DNA of 51,356 nt from JBEEJZ01 sp046046915 (lineage in GTDB: Bacteria; Pseudomonadota; Gammaproteobacteria; Burkholderiales; Burkholderiaceae_C). The stretch's first letter is position 1, and every line of letters starts with the position of its first letter. The DNA is taken from contig JBJOIT010000021.1 of NCBI GenBank assembly GCA_046046915.1, positions 1-51,356 of the forward strand, given 5' to 3'. The translations under genes and the position numbers were made by a program. Below are positions 26,159-34,114 of this stretch, piece after piece. The notes below the pieces were generated by a model. That model was given only the letters and a program-made list of their open reading frames with translations, was not told the origin of the DNA and ran no database searches.

Positions 26159-26590
26159 TCAAGGCTTGAGACTGAGCAGATAGGCCAGCACGTCGGCTTT
26201 TTCGCTGGCGCTGCATTCGCGGCTCACCACGTCCTTGCAATTGCGGCGAAACCACTTGTCGACCTTGGCGGTGTCTGTGAAGGCCTTGGCGTTGAAGGCG
26301 GGGGCCAGGGGCGCAATCGCCTTGTTGGTGTTGGCGTGTTTGCCCTGCGCGGTGGGGGGTGTGCCGTGACAAGACGCACACGACCACTCCCCGCCATGGG
26401 TGGTGGTAAAGAACTGCCGGCCCTTGTCGGCATTGCCCGGGCTGCCGGCCTGGGCGCTCCAGTGGCTGAGCCGCTCTGCTGGTGTGGTGTCTGCGGCCCA
26501 GACGCTGGCACAGGGTGTGAGTCCTGCTGCGCTGGCTGCCAGCAGCAGCGCCTTGAAAAAGGGGTGTCGGGATGAGGTCATGGCGGTCAT
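26159..26590 (-). CDS. SHP-type monohaem cytochrome c (DUF1924)
   Basis: A 143-residue periplasmic protein. The signal peptide ends near VWA-AD (about residue 33). There is a single haem site, CASCH (C71, C74, H75), after GGEWS. SHP proteins use an unusual asparagine as the sixth, displaceable ligand; the HANTNK segment (residues 85-90) supplies candidates. A cysteine pair at C118 and C126 matches the disulfide known in SHP. SHP binds oxygen or nitric oxide in the reduced state; its physiological role is unresolved. It is the first gene of the shp-dhc-cytochrome b operon and divergent from a PepSY gene. The start could be 26590 or 26581; neither has a clear ribosome site. Confidence 0.9.
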   Translation of the reverse strand: MTAMTSSRHPFFKALLLAASAAGLTPCASVWAADTTPAERLSHWSAQAGSPGNADKGRQFFTTTHGGEWSCASCHGTPPTAQGKHANTNKAIAPLAPAFNAKAFTDTAKVDKWFRRNCKDVVSRECSASEKADVLAYLLSLKP

Positions 26591-26667
26591 TGTTGGCCGC
26601 GGTGCTTGAACCTTTCCTGAAGGCCTTGTTCATCTGGGGTTCAGAAACCCTACGCGACAATTTGCCC

Positions 26668-27075
26668 ATGTTTTTGTCTTCGTTCACTGGCCCTGGCGCT
26701 GTCGGTCGCCCAAGTCGCGGGCTCGGCCGTGTGCTCGGCGTCGCGCTTGCGCTGCTGCTGGGTTGGGCCAGCCTGTGGAGCCCGCTCGCCCAGGCCGGCG
26801 GCAAGGACGATCACGAACGTGCGCGCCTAGCCGTGCAATCGGGCCAGGTGCTGCCTTTGCCCCAGGTGCTGGAGCGGCTGGCAAAAGAGCACCCCGGCCA
26901 GGTGCTCGAAGTGGAACTGGAGCCAGACGATGGCCGATGGGTCTATGAAATCAAGCTGCTGCAAACAGGTGGCCGACTGATCAAGCTCAAGCTCGACGCG
27001 CAAACAGCCGAGGTGCTGCGTGTGCGCTCCAGAGGTGGCCATGGCGGCGGTGGCCCCACCGAATCCAAACGCTGA
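26668..27075 (+). CDS. Exported PepSY-domain protein
   Basis: A 135-residue periplasmic protein. A signal peptide (LGVALALLLGWASLWSPLAQA) occupies roughly residues 18-42. One PepSY domain follows (about residues 50-125), with QVLPLPQVLERLAKEHPGQVLEVELE in part and YEIKLLQ, TGGRLIKLKLDAQTAEVLRV at its end. The C-terminus is Gly/His-rich. Small PepSY proteins commonly sit next to PhoPQ/QseBC-like two-component genes and are thought to modulate sensing or proteases. It is 12 bases upstream of the response regulator, so one operon of three genes is likely. The start at 26668 was chosen for a compact signal peptide, and the region 26591-26667 is then the divergent promoter shared with shp. Confidence 0.82.
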   Translation: MFLSSFTGPGAVGRPSRGLGRVLGVALALLLGWASLWSPLAQAGGKDDHERARLAVQSGQVLPLPQVLERLAKEHPGQVLEVELEPDDGRWVYEIKLLQTGGRLIKLKLDAQTAEVLRVRSRGGHGGGGPTESKR

Positions 27076-27087
27076 CCCGGCCCCACC

Positions 27088-27747
27088 ATGCGTATCTTGC
27101 TGGTTGAAGACGAACCCACCCTGCGCGCCCAGCTTGCAGCAGGCCTGCAGGCCTCGGGCTACACGGTGGACGAGGCTGACAACGGTCGTGATGCCCACTT
27201 TTTGGGCGACACCGAAACCTTTGATGCCGTGGTGCTGGACCTCGGCCTGCCGGTGCTCGATGGCCTGACCGTGCTCAAACGCTGGCGTGACGCGGGCAGA
27301 ACCATGCCCGTGCTGATCTTGACCGCGCGCGACCATTGGCACGAAAAAGTGGCGGGCATCGACGCCGGTGCCGACGACTATCTGACCAAGCCCTTTCACA
27401 TGGAAGAGTTGCTGGCCCGGCTGCGTGCCCTGATTCGCCGTTCCAGCGGCCTGGCCTCGCCGGTGTTGCAGTGCGGTGAACTGATGCTCGATACCCGCAG
27501 CCAGCGAGTCACCCTGGCCGGCATGCCGGTGAGTCTGACCAGCCACGAGCACAAGGTGCTGGACTATCTGCTGCATCGTCCCGGCAGCGTGGTGTCGCGC
27601 GCTGAACTGACCGAACACATCTACGCGCAGGACTTTGACCGCGACTCCAACACCATCGAGGTGTTTGTGGGGCGTTTGCGCAAAAAGCTGCCCGGCGTGC
27701 TGATCGAAACTGTGCGCGGTCTGGGTTACCGGCTGGCCCCGCCGTGA
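27088..27747 (+). CDS. OmpR-family response regulator (QseB/PhoP-like)
   Basis: A 219-residue regulator. The receiver domain has E7/D8/E9, phosphoacceptor D51 (AVVLDLGLP) and LTARDHWHEKVAG. The winged helix has LTSHEHKVLDYLL and the recognition part NTIEVFVGRLRKKL, ending in RGLGYRL. This sequence style is that of the QseB/PmrA/PhoP group. Its stop overlaps the GTG start of the kinase by 4 bases. The genes lie head-to-head with the shp-dhc-cytochrome b operon, so regulation of that operon is a reasonable inference. Confidence 0.92.
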   Translation: MRILLVEDEPTLRAQLAAGLQASGYTVDEADNGRDAHFLGDTETFDAVVLDLGLPVLDGLTVLKRWRDAGRTMPVLILTARDHWHEKVAGIDAGADDYLTKPFHMEELLARLRALIRRSSGLASPVLQCGELMLDTRSQRVTLAGMPVSLTSHEHKVLDYLLHRPGSVVSRAELTEHIYAQDFDRDSNTIEVFVGRLRKKLPGVLIETVRGLGYRLAPP

Positions 27748-29162
27748 GTTCGAAGCCCGCGCCCTCCCTGCGCTTCAGGTTGCTCGCTGCCACGCTGGCC
27801 GGATTGGCTGTGGCGCTGGTGCTGGCGGGGCTGGCCTTGAGCCACCTGTTTCAAGAGCACGTTTACAAGCAGTTCGAGATCACGCTGACGCAGCAACTCG
27901 ACCAGCTCACGGCCAGGCTGGACTTTGATGCCGCCGGCCAGCCCCAACTCGACCCCAAGACCCTGACCGATCCGCGTTGGCAGCGGCCTTATTCAGGCCT
28001 GTATTGGCAAATTGATGGTGTCGAAGTGGGTGCCGCCCTGCGTTTGGGGGTGTTGCGCTCCCGCTCCCTGTGGGACACCAGTTTGCCGCTGGCTATGACG
28101 CCCATGGCAGACGGCACCGTGCACGTACACCGCATGAGCGGCCCGCAAGGCAGTCAGTTGCTGGTGGTGGAACGCACCGTGCAAGCGCCAGTTGAAGCAT
28201 CGGCATCCGTTGTGGCGCGCTGGCGCCTGGTGGTGGCTGCAGACACGCAAGACTTGGGTCATGCGGTCGACCGTTTCACGGGGGTGTTGGCGCTGTCATT
28301 GGGGGTGTTGTTTGTCTTGCTGGCCTTGGTGGCCTGGGCACAGGTGGCTGTGGGGCTGCGTCCCTTGCGCAGCTTGCAACGCAGTCTGCAGGCGGTGCAG
28401 CAGGGCCAGACCCGAAAACTGGAAGGTGAATTTCCCGCCGAGGTGCTGCCCCTGGTGAACGATTTCAACCGTGTGCTGGACCACAACGCCGAGGTGGTGG
28501 CGCGCGCGCGCACCCAGGCGGGCAACTTGGCCCATGCCCTGAAAACACCGCTGTCTGTGCTGGACCAGGCCACGCAAGGGGGCGCCGGTGCAGACGGTGA
28601 GTTGTCCCGCCTGGTGCAAGAACAACTCGGCGCCGCGCGCCGGCACATCGACTGGCACCTGGCGCGCGCCCGCGTGGCGGCCACACAGCGCCTGCCGGGG
28701 CAGCGAACTGAAATTGGCGCCACGGTGGCCGGACTGATCCGGGTCATGGCCCGGGTACATGCCGAACGCGGTCTCACCTTGTGGGCCGATCCGGCCCTGT
28801 CGGCGCCCCCGCTTTACTTTGCGGGTGAGGAACAAGACCTGCAGGAGGTGCTGGGCAATGTGCTCGACAACGCCTGCAAGTGGGCACGTAGTCGTGTGCA
28901 GGTGCGCGCCCACTTGTTGACAGGTGTCGGGCCCGCACAGCTGCAAATCGACATTGAAGACGATGGCCCCGGCATTGCCGATGCCATGCGGGCCTCGGTG
29001 CTGGCGCGGGGTGTTCGGCTGGACGAATCGGTACCCGGCACGGGCCTGGGTCTGGCCATCGTGCACGACCTGGTTGAACTGTATGGGGGCGAGCTGGCCT
29101 TGCAGCCCACCGAAGCGGGTGGTTTGCGCGTCAGTTTGCGCTTGCCTGCCGCCGTGGCCTAG
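27744..29162 (+). CDS. Sensor histidine kinase (PhoQ/QseC-like)
   Basis: A 472-residue membrane kinase. The first helix lies at about residues 12-32, followed by a periplasmic sensor of about 140 residues and a second helix at about 178-200. The phosphoacceptor box is NLAHALKTPLSVLDQA, the variant with Ala-Leu-Lys after His that is typical of PhoQ-like kinases. N box: GNVLDNACKWA; G boxes: DDGPGIAD and GTGLGLAIVHDLVELYGG. The start is GTG at 27744 inside the regulator stop (GTGA). Signal unknown; the periplasmic part has no obvious acidic metal patch. The last four bases overlap convergent arsH. Confidence 0.92.
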   Translation: MSSKPAPSLRFRLLAATLAGLAVALVLAGLALSHLFQEHVYKQFEITLTQQLDQLTARLDFDAAGQPQLDPKTLTDPRWQRPYSGLYWQIDGVEVGAALRLGVLRSRSLWDTSLPLAMTPMADGTVHVHRMSGPQGSQLLVVERTVQAPVEASASVVARWRLVVAADTQDLGHAVDRFTGVLALSLGVLFVLLALVAWAQVAVGLRPLRSLQRSLQAVQQGQTRKLEGEFPAEVLPLVNDFNRVLDHNAEVVARARTQAGNLAHALKTPLSVLDQATQGGAGADGELSRLVQEQLGAARRHIDWHLARARVAATQRLPGQRTEIGATVAGLIRVMARVHAERGLTLWADPALSAPPLYFAGEEQDLQEVLGNVLDNACKWARSRVQVRAHLLTGVGPAQLQIDIEDDGPGIADAMRASVLARGVRLDESVPGTGLGLAIVHDLVELYGGELALQPTEAGGLRVSLRLPAAVA

Positions 29163-29881
29163 AGGCTGGCCTGGTTGACGCGTTTGGACAAAGCCTCGGC
29201 CGACTCTTTGCGCTCGCTGTAGCGGTCCACCAGGTAGGGCGCCACGTCGCGCGTGAGCAGGGTGAATTTCATCAGTTCCTCCATCACATCCACCACCCGG
29301 TCGTAGTAGCTGGATGGCTTCATGCGGCCTGCCTCGTCAAACTCCAGAAAAGCCTTGGCCACCGAGCTTTGGTTGGGGATGGTGATCATGCGCATCCAGC
29401 GCCCCAGAATCCGCATCTGGTTGACCGCGTTGAACGACTGCGAGCCGCCGCTGACCTCCATCACCGCCAGCGTTTTGCCCTGGGTGGGACGGACCGCACC
29501 CACCGACAGCGGAATCCAGTCGATCTGGCTTTTGAGGATGCCCGTCATGGCGCCATGGCGCTCGGGTGAACACCACACCATGCCCTCGGCCCAAGTGGCC
29601 AGTGCGCGCAGCTCTTGCACCTTGGGGTGGCTGTCGGGCGCGCCGTCGGGCAGGGGTAATCCGGCTGGATCAAACACCTGAACCTCCGCACCCATGGCCA
29701 CCAGTAAACGGGCGGCTTCCAGCGTCAAAAGCTTGCTGTAAGAGCGTTCGCGCAAAGAGCCATACAAGAGCAAAAAGCGCGGTGGGTGGCTAGCGCGGCC
29801 TGGGGGCGTCAGGGCCTGCAGGCTGGGCACGGCAAAACAGGCGGGGTCGATGTTGTCTGAGGGGGTATGAGCTTGGTTCAT
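29159..29881 (-). CDS. arsH: ArsH-type NADPH-dependent FMN reductase
   Basis: A 240-residue flavoprotein of the flavodoxin-like NADPH-FMN reductase family. ArsH-specific segments are LLLYGSLRERSYSKLLTLEAARLL (in part), WCSPERHGAMTGILKSQIDWIPL, and the strongly conserved SGGSQSFNAVNQMRILGRWMRM with IPNQSSVAKAF. ArsH oxidises trivalent organoarsenicals or reduces quinones, chromate or azo compounds. There is no arsR, arsB or arsC in the window, so it is a stray arsH. The start at 29881 (MNQAHT) follows an ATG three codons earlier; both are possible. Confidence 0.92.
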   Translation of the reverse strand: MNQAHTPSDNIDPACFAVPSLQALTPPGRASHPPRFLLLYGSLRERSYSKLLTLEAARLLVAMGAEVQVFDPAGLPLPDGAPDSHPKVQELRALATWAEGMVWCSPERHGAMTGILKSQIDWIPLSVGAVRPTQGKTLAVMEVSGGSQSFNAVNQMRILGRWMRMITIPNQSSVAKAFLEFDEAGRMKPSSYYDRVVDVMEELMKFTLLTRDVAPYLVDRYSERKESAEALSKRVNQASL

Positions 29882-29956
29882 GGGCGGCAAGGTGCGAGAC
29901 AGCCCATAGCTTACCTGCCAGCCATCGCCTCGTTGGCCCTGGCCGGACGCAATACC

Positions 29957-30238
29957 TCAGAGCGCTTCGCTCAGCTCGGGGCGCTCTTCTGCCAGCGCAA
30001 ACACTTTTGCATCGCCCACGTAGTACCGGTCCAAGCGCCAGTCCCGCAAGATCTGCAGGGCAAGTTCAAAGGTCTCGGGTTCGAGCTGATACAGGTCCTT
30101 GGTCGCAAATTGCACCCCTGCATCCAGTGACAGGATTAGGCTGGACAGGGTTTGCGCAGCATTGGAATGTGGTTCGGTATGGATCAATTGGCGTGCCCTG
30201 TCGATGGCGCGCATGGAATAGCTTTGAATGTCTTTCAT
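29957..30238 (-). CDS. Conserved small protein of unknown function
   Basis: A 93-residue soluble, mostly helical protein starting MKDIQSYSMRAIDRARQL and ending in an acidic ERPELSEAL tail. No cysteine motif, signal peptide or membrane segment is seen. It contains an LQILRDWRLDRYYVGDAKVF segment that looks folded. The start at 30238 is a natural ATG; the frame stays open upstream into sequence without protein-like character. It is 40 bases downstream of another unknown gene on the same strand. I do not recognise a family with certainty. Confidence 0.65.
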   Translation of the reverse strand: MKDIQSYSMRAIDRARQLIHTEPHSNAAQTLSSLILSLDAGVQFATKDLYQLEPETFELALQILRDWRLDRYYVGDAKVFALAEERPELSEAL

Positions 30239-30278
30239 GATCTGAGCGTATGGGTCAGAGGTGATGGTGTACCGACGT

Positions 30279-30770
30279 TTAAGCCTGTACGGTGAGGCTG
30301 CGACGGAAATGCTGCACGGCCGGAGTGCCAGATTCAGGTCGGACGTCCTGGTCTGCATTGAAAGCGCCAGCCTCGACGGCTTTAACGAAGGTGCGGTGTT
30401 GCAAGACCTCAAGGTCTGCTGACACGCGGTGGTCGCTCATGGCCAGGTGCCAATCGGCAGCTTCGGCGCGTGCTTGCGCCCAAGTCATCCAACTTGCCTG
30501 GGCGCGTCGCACCATGCGCTGCACCGTGCCGGCCAGCAACAAAAAGCTCGAGCCCACAATTGCCCACAAAAAGAGCCACACCAGCATCAGATGCAAACCA
30601 GACTCCAGGTCGATCCAGCGACTGGCCAGCACGGCCAGTGCGATGGCTGCTGCCAACCAGACCATCACCGCCGGCACGCGCGGATAAACCGCAGACGCCG
30701 GCTGGACTGGCAAGCTGTGGCGGGTGGGCGGCAATGTTTGGATCGTGGTGGTGTGTAGCGTGGTTCCCAT
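30279..30770 (-). CDS. Unknown protein with two membrane helices
   Basis: A 163-residue protein. After a Thr/Pro-rich start it has two hydrophobic helices (about residues 34-51 and 58-82), the second continuing into VQRMVRRAQASWMTWAQARAEAADWHLAMSD, cut by charged residues. The C-terminal 60 residues are soluble. The architecture suggests a small inner-membrane protein with a cytoplasmic tail. The start at 30770 (MGTTLHT) was chosen over an ATG seven codons upstream; neither has a strong ribosome site. It probably shares a transcript with the next small gene and is divergent from the CapA-like gene. Confidence 0.65.
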   Translation of the reverse strand: MGTTLHTTTIQTLPPTRHSLPVQPASAVYPRVPAVMVWLAAAIALAVLASRWIDLESGLHLMLVWLFLWAIVGSSFLLLAGTVQRMVRRAQASWMTWAQARAEAADWHLAMSDHRVSADLEVLQHRTFVKAVEAGAFNADQDVRPESGTPAVQHFRRSLTVQA

Positions 30771-30866
30771 GATGCTGACCTCGGGTGTCATCGATGGGCT
30801 TGAGATTAGGGTAAACCCTTATAAATTTGAAGTTTCAATTTGTGATGGTTGCCATTCACCAAACGA

Positions 30867-31769
30867 ATGGTTGGAGGGTGGACTGGCGACATGGTGCTGG
30901 ACGACGTGGCCGGTGAGATGATTCGCCGCGGCGCGGATCCCTTTGCCGACTTTGCGCCGATGTTTGCGGGCGCTGACATCCGCATTGGCAACCTGGAGTG
31001 CGTGGTGGCCACCACAGGCTTGGCCGGGCACAAGATCTTCACCTTTCGGGCGCATCCGCGCACCCTGCCTGTGCTTAAGCGACACTTTGACGCCGTGGCG
31101 CTGGCCAACAACCATTCGGGCGACTTTGGTCGGCCGGCTTTTGCCCAGATGCTGGACTTGTTGAAGCAGGCCCAGATCGGCTACTTTGGTGGTGGCCACA
31201 ACTTGGCCGAGGCCCACACACCCTTGATCGTCGAGCGCAAGGGATTGCGCATTGCCTTGTTGGGTTACAACGAGTTCATGCCCCGCAGTTTTGAGGCCGA
31301 CTTCAACGCCCCGGGCGTGGCCTGGAGCGAGGACGAACAGGTGGTGGCAGACATCAAAAAGGCGCGTACGGTCTTTGGTGCTGACCTGGTGGTGCCCGTC
31401 ATGCACTGGGGTTGGGAAAACGAGCCGGTTGCTAATGCTCGCCAGCGCCAGTTGGCCCGCACCATGATCGACGCAGGGGCAGATGTGGTGATAGGCGGGC
31501 ATCCACACGTCACCCAGGACATCGAGCACTACCGCGGCAAGCCCATCATCTACAGCGTGGGCAACTTCGTGATGAAGGAAACCGACAACGACCGCCAGCG
31601 CGTAGGTTGGGTACTGCGCCTGCAGCTGGACAAGCAGGGCGTGAGTCGCTTTGACACCCGGGTGGCGCAGATCAACCGGGACGGTATTCCCGCACGCCAG
31701 CGCACCGCCACCAGCCCCTGTTGGCGCCGGGGGCAAGCTGAGGTGGGGGTTTGCAGGCCGGGGGATTGA
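30867..31769 (+). CDS. CapA-family metallophosphoesterase-like protein, ends possibly eroded
   Basis: A CapA/PgsA-fold protein of about 300 residues. Visible family blocks are the GDMVLD motif at its very start, NLECVVATTG, the VALANNHSGDFG active-site segment, and VPVMHWGWENEP, VIGGHPHVTQDIEHYRGKP, IIYSVGNFV. In full-length members the GD motif is preceded by a longer strand and often a signal peptide; here only about six residues precede it from ATG 30867, or twelve from TTG 30849. The last 25 residues (Arg/Cys/Gly-rich) look like read-through of unrelated sequence, and the stop codon lies at the first repeat upstream of fic. The fold is confident; the integrity of both ends is doubtful. 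Confidence 0.75.
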   Translation: MVGGWTGDMVLDDVAGEMIRRGADPFADFAPMFAGADIRIGNLECVVATTGLAGHKIFTFRAHPRTLPVLKRHFDAVALANNHSGDFGRPAFAQMLDLLKQAQIGYFGGGHNLAEAHTPLIVERKGLRIALLGYNEFMPRSFEADFNAPGVAWSEDEQVVADIKKARTVFGADLVVPVMHWGWENEPVANARQRQLARTMIDAGADVVIGGHPHVTQDIEHYRGKPIIYSVGNFVMKETDNDRQRVGWVLRLQLDKQGVSRFDTRVAQINRDGIPARQRTATSPCWRRGQAEVGVCRPGD

Positions 31770-31853
31770 AACTGCGCCACTTTTGATGTTGGAGTGGCGC
31801 AGTTTGATAAACCGCGCCAAAATCGCGCCATAAGTTCTCGAAACCGCGCCACT
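31769..31853 (+). repeat. Cluster of five 13-bp repeats in the fic promoter region
   Basis: Repeats of the form AAAC-Y-GCGCCA-: AAACTGCGCCACT (31769-31781, plus), AGTGGCGCAGTTT (31793-31805, the exact reverse complement), AAACCGCGCCAAA (31809-31821), AAATCGCGCCATA (31820-31832) and AAACCGCGCCACT (31841-31853). Copies two and three face each other across the 3-base spacer GAT. The last copy ends 5 bases before the fic ATG, where a ribosome site would be expected, and no other Shine-Dalgarno is visible. This looks like a multi-site operator, most simply for the winged-helix part of the Fic protein itself (inference). Confidence 0.75.
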
Positions 31854-31858
31854 CCCGA

Positions 31859-33220
31859 ATGTCATCCACCACTGATTTACTCAACAGCCTCCACGCAAGT
31901 GGCGCTGGTTTATCCCTGGCCGAGCTGCTGACGCAGCACCCTGGTGTGGCCAGGCGCACGGCACAGCGTCTGCTCGCGACGCTGATCAAAACTGGCCAAA
32001 TCACCGCTCGGGGTGAGGGCAGAGCCCGTCGCTATTTTGGTGCTATTCACGCGCCTGAAATCGGTGCGCTGAGCATCACAGCGGACCGATTTCCTCCCTT
32101 CATTCCCCTGTCTGCCGACAGTCTGGACATCCTTGCCTACGTCGACCAGCCATTACAAATGCGCAAACCGGTGGGCTACCAGCGTGAATTTCTGGATACC
32201 TATCGCCCTCAAGAGACCTGGTATCTGTCCGAGTCTTTGCGTCGTCACCTGCACAAGATGGGCAAAACGGCTGATCTCGATGCACCCGCTGGCACTTACA
32301 GCCGCGCCATTCTGAACCGGCTGCTCATCGACCTGTCATGGGCGTCGAGCCAACTGGAGGGCAACACCTATTCGCGTCTGGACACACGCGAACTCATCGA
32401 GCATGGCAAGGTGGCGCGAGGCAAGGCCGCCATCGAAACCCAGATGATTCTGAATCACAAGACGGCGATCGAACTGCTGATCGACAACATCGACAGTGCC
32501 GGTTTCAACCGTTACACGCTGATGAACCTTCATGGCGCCCTGGCGGAGAACTTGCTGCCGAATCCCGCTGATGAGGGGCGCATACGCCAGCACGCCGTCG
32601 ATATCGGGAAAAGCGTCTATCGCCCACTGTCGACATCCCAGCAAATTGAAGATGCACTCGACGTACTGCTGCACAAGGCCAGCCAGATTCGTGACCCTTT
32701 TGAGCAGTCTTTTTTCATGATGGTGCACCTGCCTTACCTGCAGCCATTTGCCGACATCAACAAACGCACATCCCGACTGGCTGCGAATGTGCCGCTGTTT
32801 CGCCTCAACCTGTGCCCGCTGACTTTTTTGGACGTGCCAGAACAGGCCTATAGCCGAGCCACACTAGGCGTGTATGAAATGACCCGGGTGGAGTTGCTCC
32901 GAGACCTGTACGTGTGGGCCTACGAGCGCTCGACCCAGGAGTATCTGGCCAACAAACAAGACCTGGCAGAACCTGACCCCCTGCGTTTGATCTGGCGAGA
33001 TGTCATCAAACAGACCGTTCATGACCTGGTCGCTCTCCCGGATCGTGACCCGCTCGACTTTATTCAACAAGCTGTCATGGCGCAGGTGCCCGAACAAGAC
33101 CGTGCCAGTGTCAAGGCGCTGCTGATCGAAGAGCTCCGTCGGCTGCACGAGGGTGTCCTGGCCCGCTACGGCCTGCGCCCCTCAGAGTACGCCATGTGGA
33201 AGTCCGTGCAAGGCCGATAA
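31859..33220 (+). CDS. Fic-family protein with atypical core motif (His replaced by Gln)
   Basis: A 453-residue protein. Residues about 15-60 form a winged-helix candidate with VARRTAQRLLATLIKTGQI. A helical region follows with an inhibitory-type motif S163-x3-E167-G168-N (SSQLEGN), the signature of self-inhibited class II Fic proteins. The Fic core reads QPFADINKRTSR at residues 295-306. The usual catalytic histidine of H-P-F-x-D/E-G-N is Gln295, and the glycine before Asn is Ile300. Canonical AMP transfer therefore looks unlikely, although nucleotide binding or another activity is possible. The C-terminal third is helical, ending YGLRPSEYAMW. It abuts the operator-like repeats upstream and a histidine-kinase fragment 10 bases downstream. 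Confidence 0.85.
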   Translation: MSSTTDLLNSLHASGAGLSLAELLTQHPGVARRTAQRLLATLIKTGQITARGEGRARRYFGAIHAPEIGALSITADRFPPFIPLSADSLDILAYVDQPLQMRKPVGYQREFLDTYRPQETWYLSESLRRHLHKMGKTADLDAPAGTYSRAILNRLLIDLSWASSQLEGNTYSRLDTRELIEHGKVARGKAAIETQMILNHKTAIELLIDNIDSAGFNRYTLMNLHGALAENLLPNPADEGRIRQHAVDIGKSVYRPLSTSQQIEDALDVLLHKASQIRDPFEQSFFMMVHLPYLQPFADINKRTSRLAANVPLFRLNLCPLTFLDVPEQAYSRATLGVYEMTRVELLRDLYVWAYERSTQEYLANKQDLAEPDPLRLIWRDVIKQTVHDLVALPDRDPLDFIQQAVMAQVPEQDRASVKALLIEELRRLHEGVLARYGLRPSEYAMWKSVQGR

Positions 33221-33229
33221 GGTGGCTTT

Positions 33230-33404
33230 CACGCTGCCGCCGTGGGCCTGGACGATGGCGCGGGTGATCGACAGGCCCAGCCCCGCGCCTTCAGACTCGG
33301 GGTGGGCGCGGGAGGCGTCCGCCCGGTAGAACCGGTCAAACAGGCGGGGCAGCAGCATGGGGTCGATGTCCGGGCCGGTGTTGGTGACCGATACCCGGGT
33401 CTCC
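33230..33404 (-). pseudogene. Histidine-kinase gene fragment (175-bp copy of part of the downstream cusS-like gene)
   Basis: This segment differs from 34345-34519 at only four positions out of 175. It encodes, on the minus strand, an internal piece of the kinase ATPase domain (from RVSVTNTGPDIDP to AIVQAHGGSV), including the G boxes. Both ends are cut: one side runs into the end of fic after 10 bases, the other into unrelated sequence. It has no start, dimerisation box or natural end, so it is a remnant. Bases 33405-33637, between this fragment and the OsmC gene, hold no gene that I can recognise. Confidence 0.85.
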
Positions 33405-33637
33405 TGAGAAATGCCCATGTTCTTCCGTCCTGGTTTAGGAGGTAGGGGCGAATTTTCGTGAATACGCGCTTTGTAATTTGGTGGTGAAGATCAGTCAGCG
33501 TGGCTCATATGGGCCAAGAACCGGAAGTTCCGGCAGGCCGTAGCGGGATCGGGTGGACAGGCCTCTTCGATACGGCATGGACTAAGCTATAAACCAAAGT
33601 AGTCGGAAACTATTGCTGCAAATGAAAAGGACAAGAC

Positions 33638-34114
33638 ATGGCAAAGCTACACGATTTCGCATCGTCGATTGTCTGGACTGGAAACCGGGGAGAAGGAACT
33701 CGCGCTTACAAAGGTTACGACCGGACCTGGGATATTGCTTTGCCCGGCAAGGACATTATTCATTGTTCGAATGATCCTCTCCTTGGTGGTGATCCTGCCA
33801 AGATGAATCCTGAAGATCTCCTGATTTCGGCTTTGTCCGCATGCCACATGCTTTGGTATTTGCATCTTGCGAGCAATGCTGGGATCGTTGTTACAGGCTA
33901 CCGTGACGATCCGATTGGCCATGGCGAGACTCTGCCGAATGGAGCAGGACGGTTTCTAGCTGCAGTTCTCCGTCCAAAAATTTCGGTGCAAGAAGGCGCA
34001 GATTTGGAATTTGCCGGCGAACTTCACCATAAAGTTCATGACTTTTGCTTTATTGCTCGATCAGTTAATTTTCCCGTGAGCTATGAGCCTACTTTCAATG
34101 TAGTCGCCCGATAA
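33638..34114 (+). CDS. OsmC-family protein
   Basis: A 158-residue OsmC/Ohr-fold protein. Family features are a central NPEDLLISALSACHMLWYLHLASN helix (in part) with one conserved cysteine near residue 69, and a second cysteine in VHDFCFIARSVNFPV near residue 136. These are the redox pair of peroxide-reducing OsmC proteins. Mid-chain insert details differ from Ohr, so OsmC-like is the safe name. AAAGGACAAGAC precedes the ATG, a good ribosome site. Its base composition is clearly less GC-rich than that of most neighbours. It lies between the two copies of the kinase segment, consistent with insertion. The 161 bases after it contain no gene. Confidence 0.88.
   Translation: MAKLHDFASSIVWTGNRGEGTRAYKGYDRTWDIALPGKDIIHCSNDPLLGGDPAKMNPEDLLISALSACHMLWYLHLASNAGIVVTGYRDDPIGHGETLPNGAGRFLAAVLRPKISVQEGADLEFAGELHHKVHDFCFIARSVNFPVSYEPTFNVVAR

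Noticed and set aside
33182..33418. 78-codon minus-strand frame at the end of the first fic gene as a real gene
   Set aside because: Its core is a truncated copy of the kinase ATPase domain and its ends are read-through of fic and unrelated sequence.
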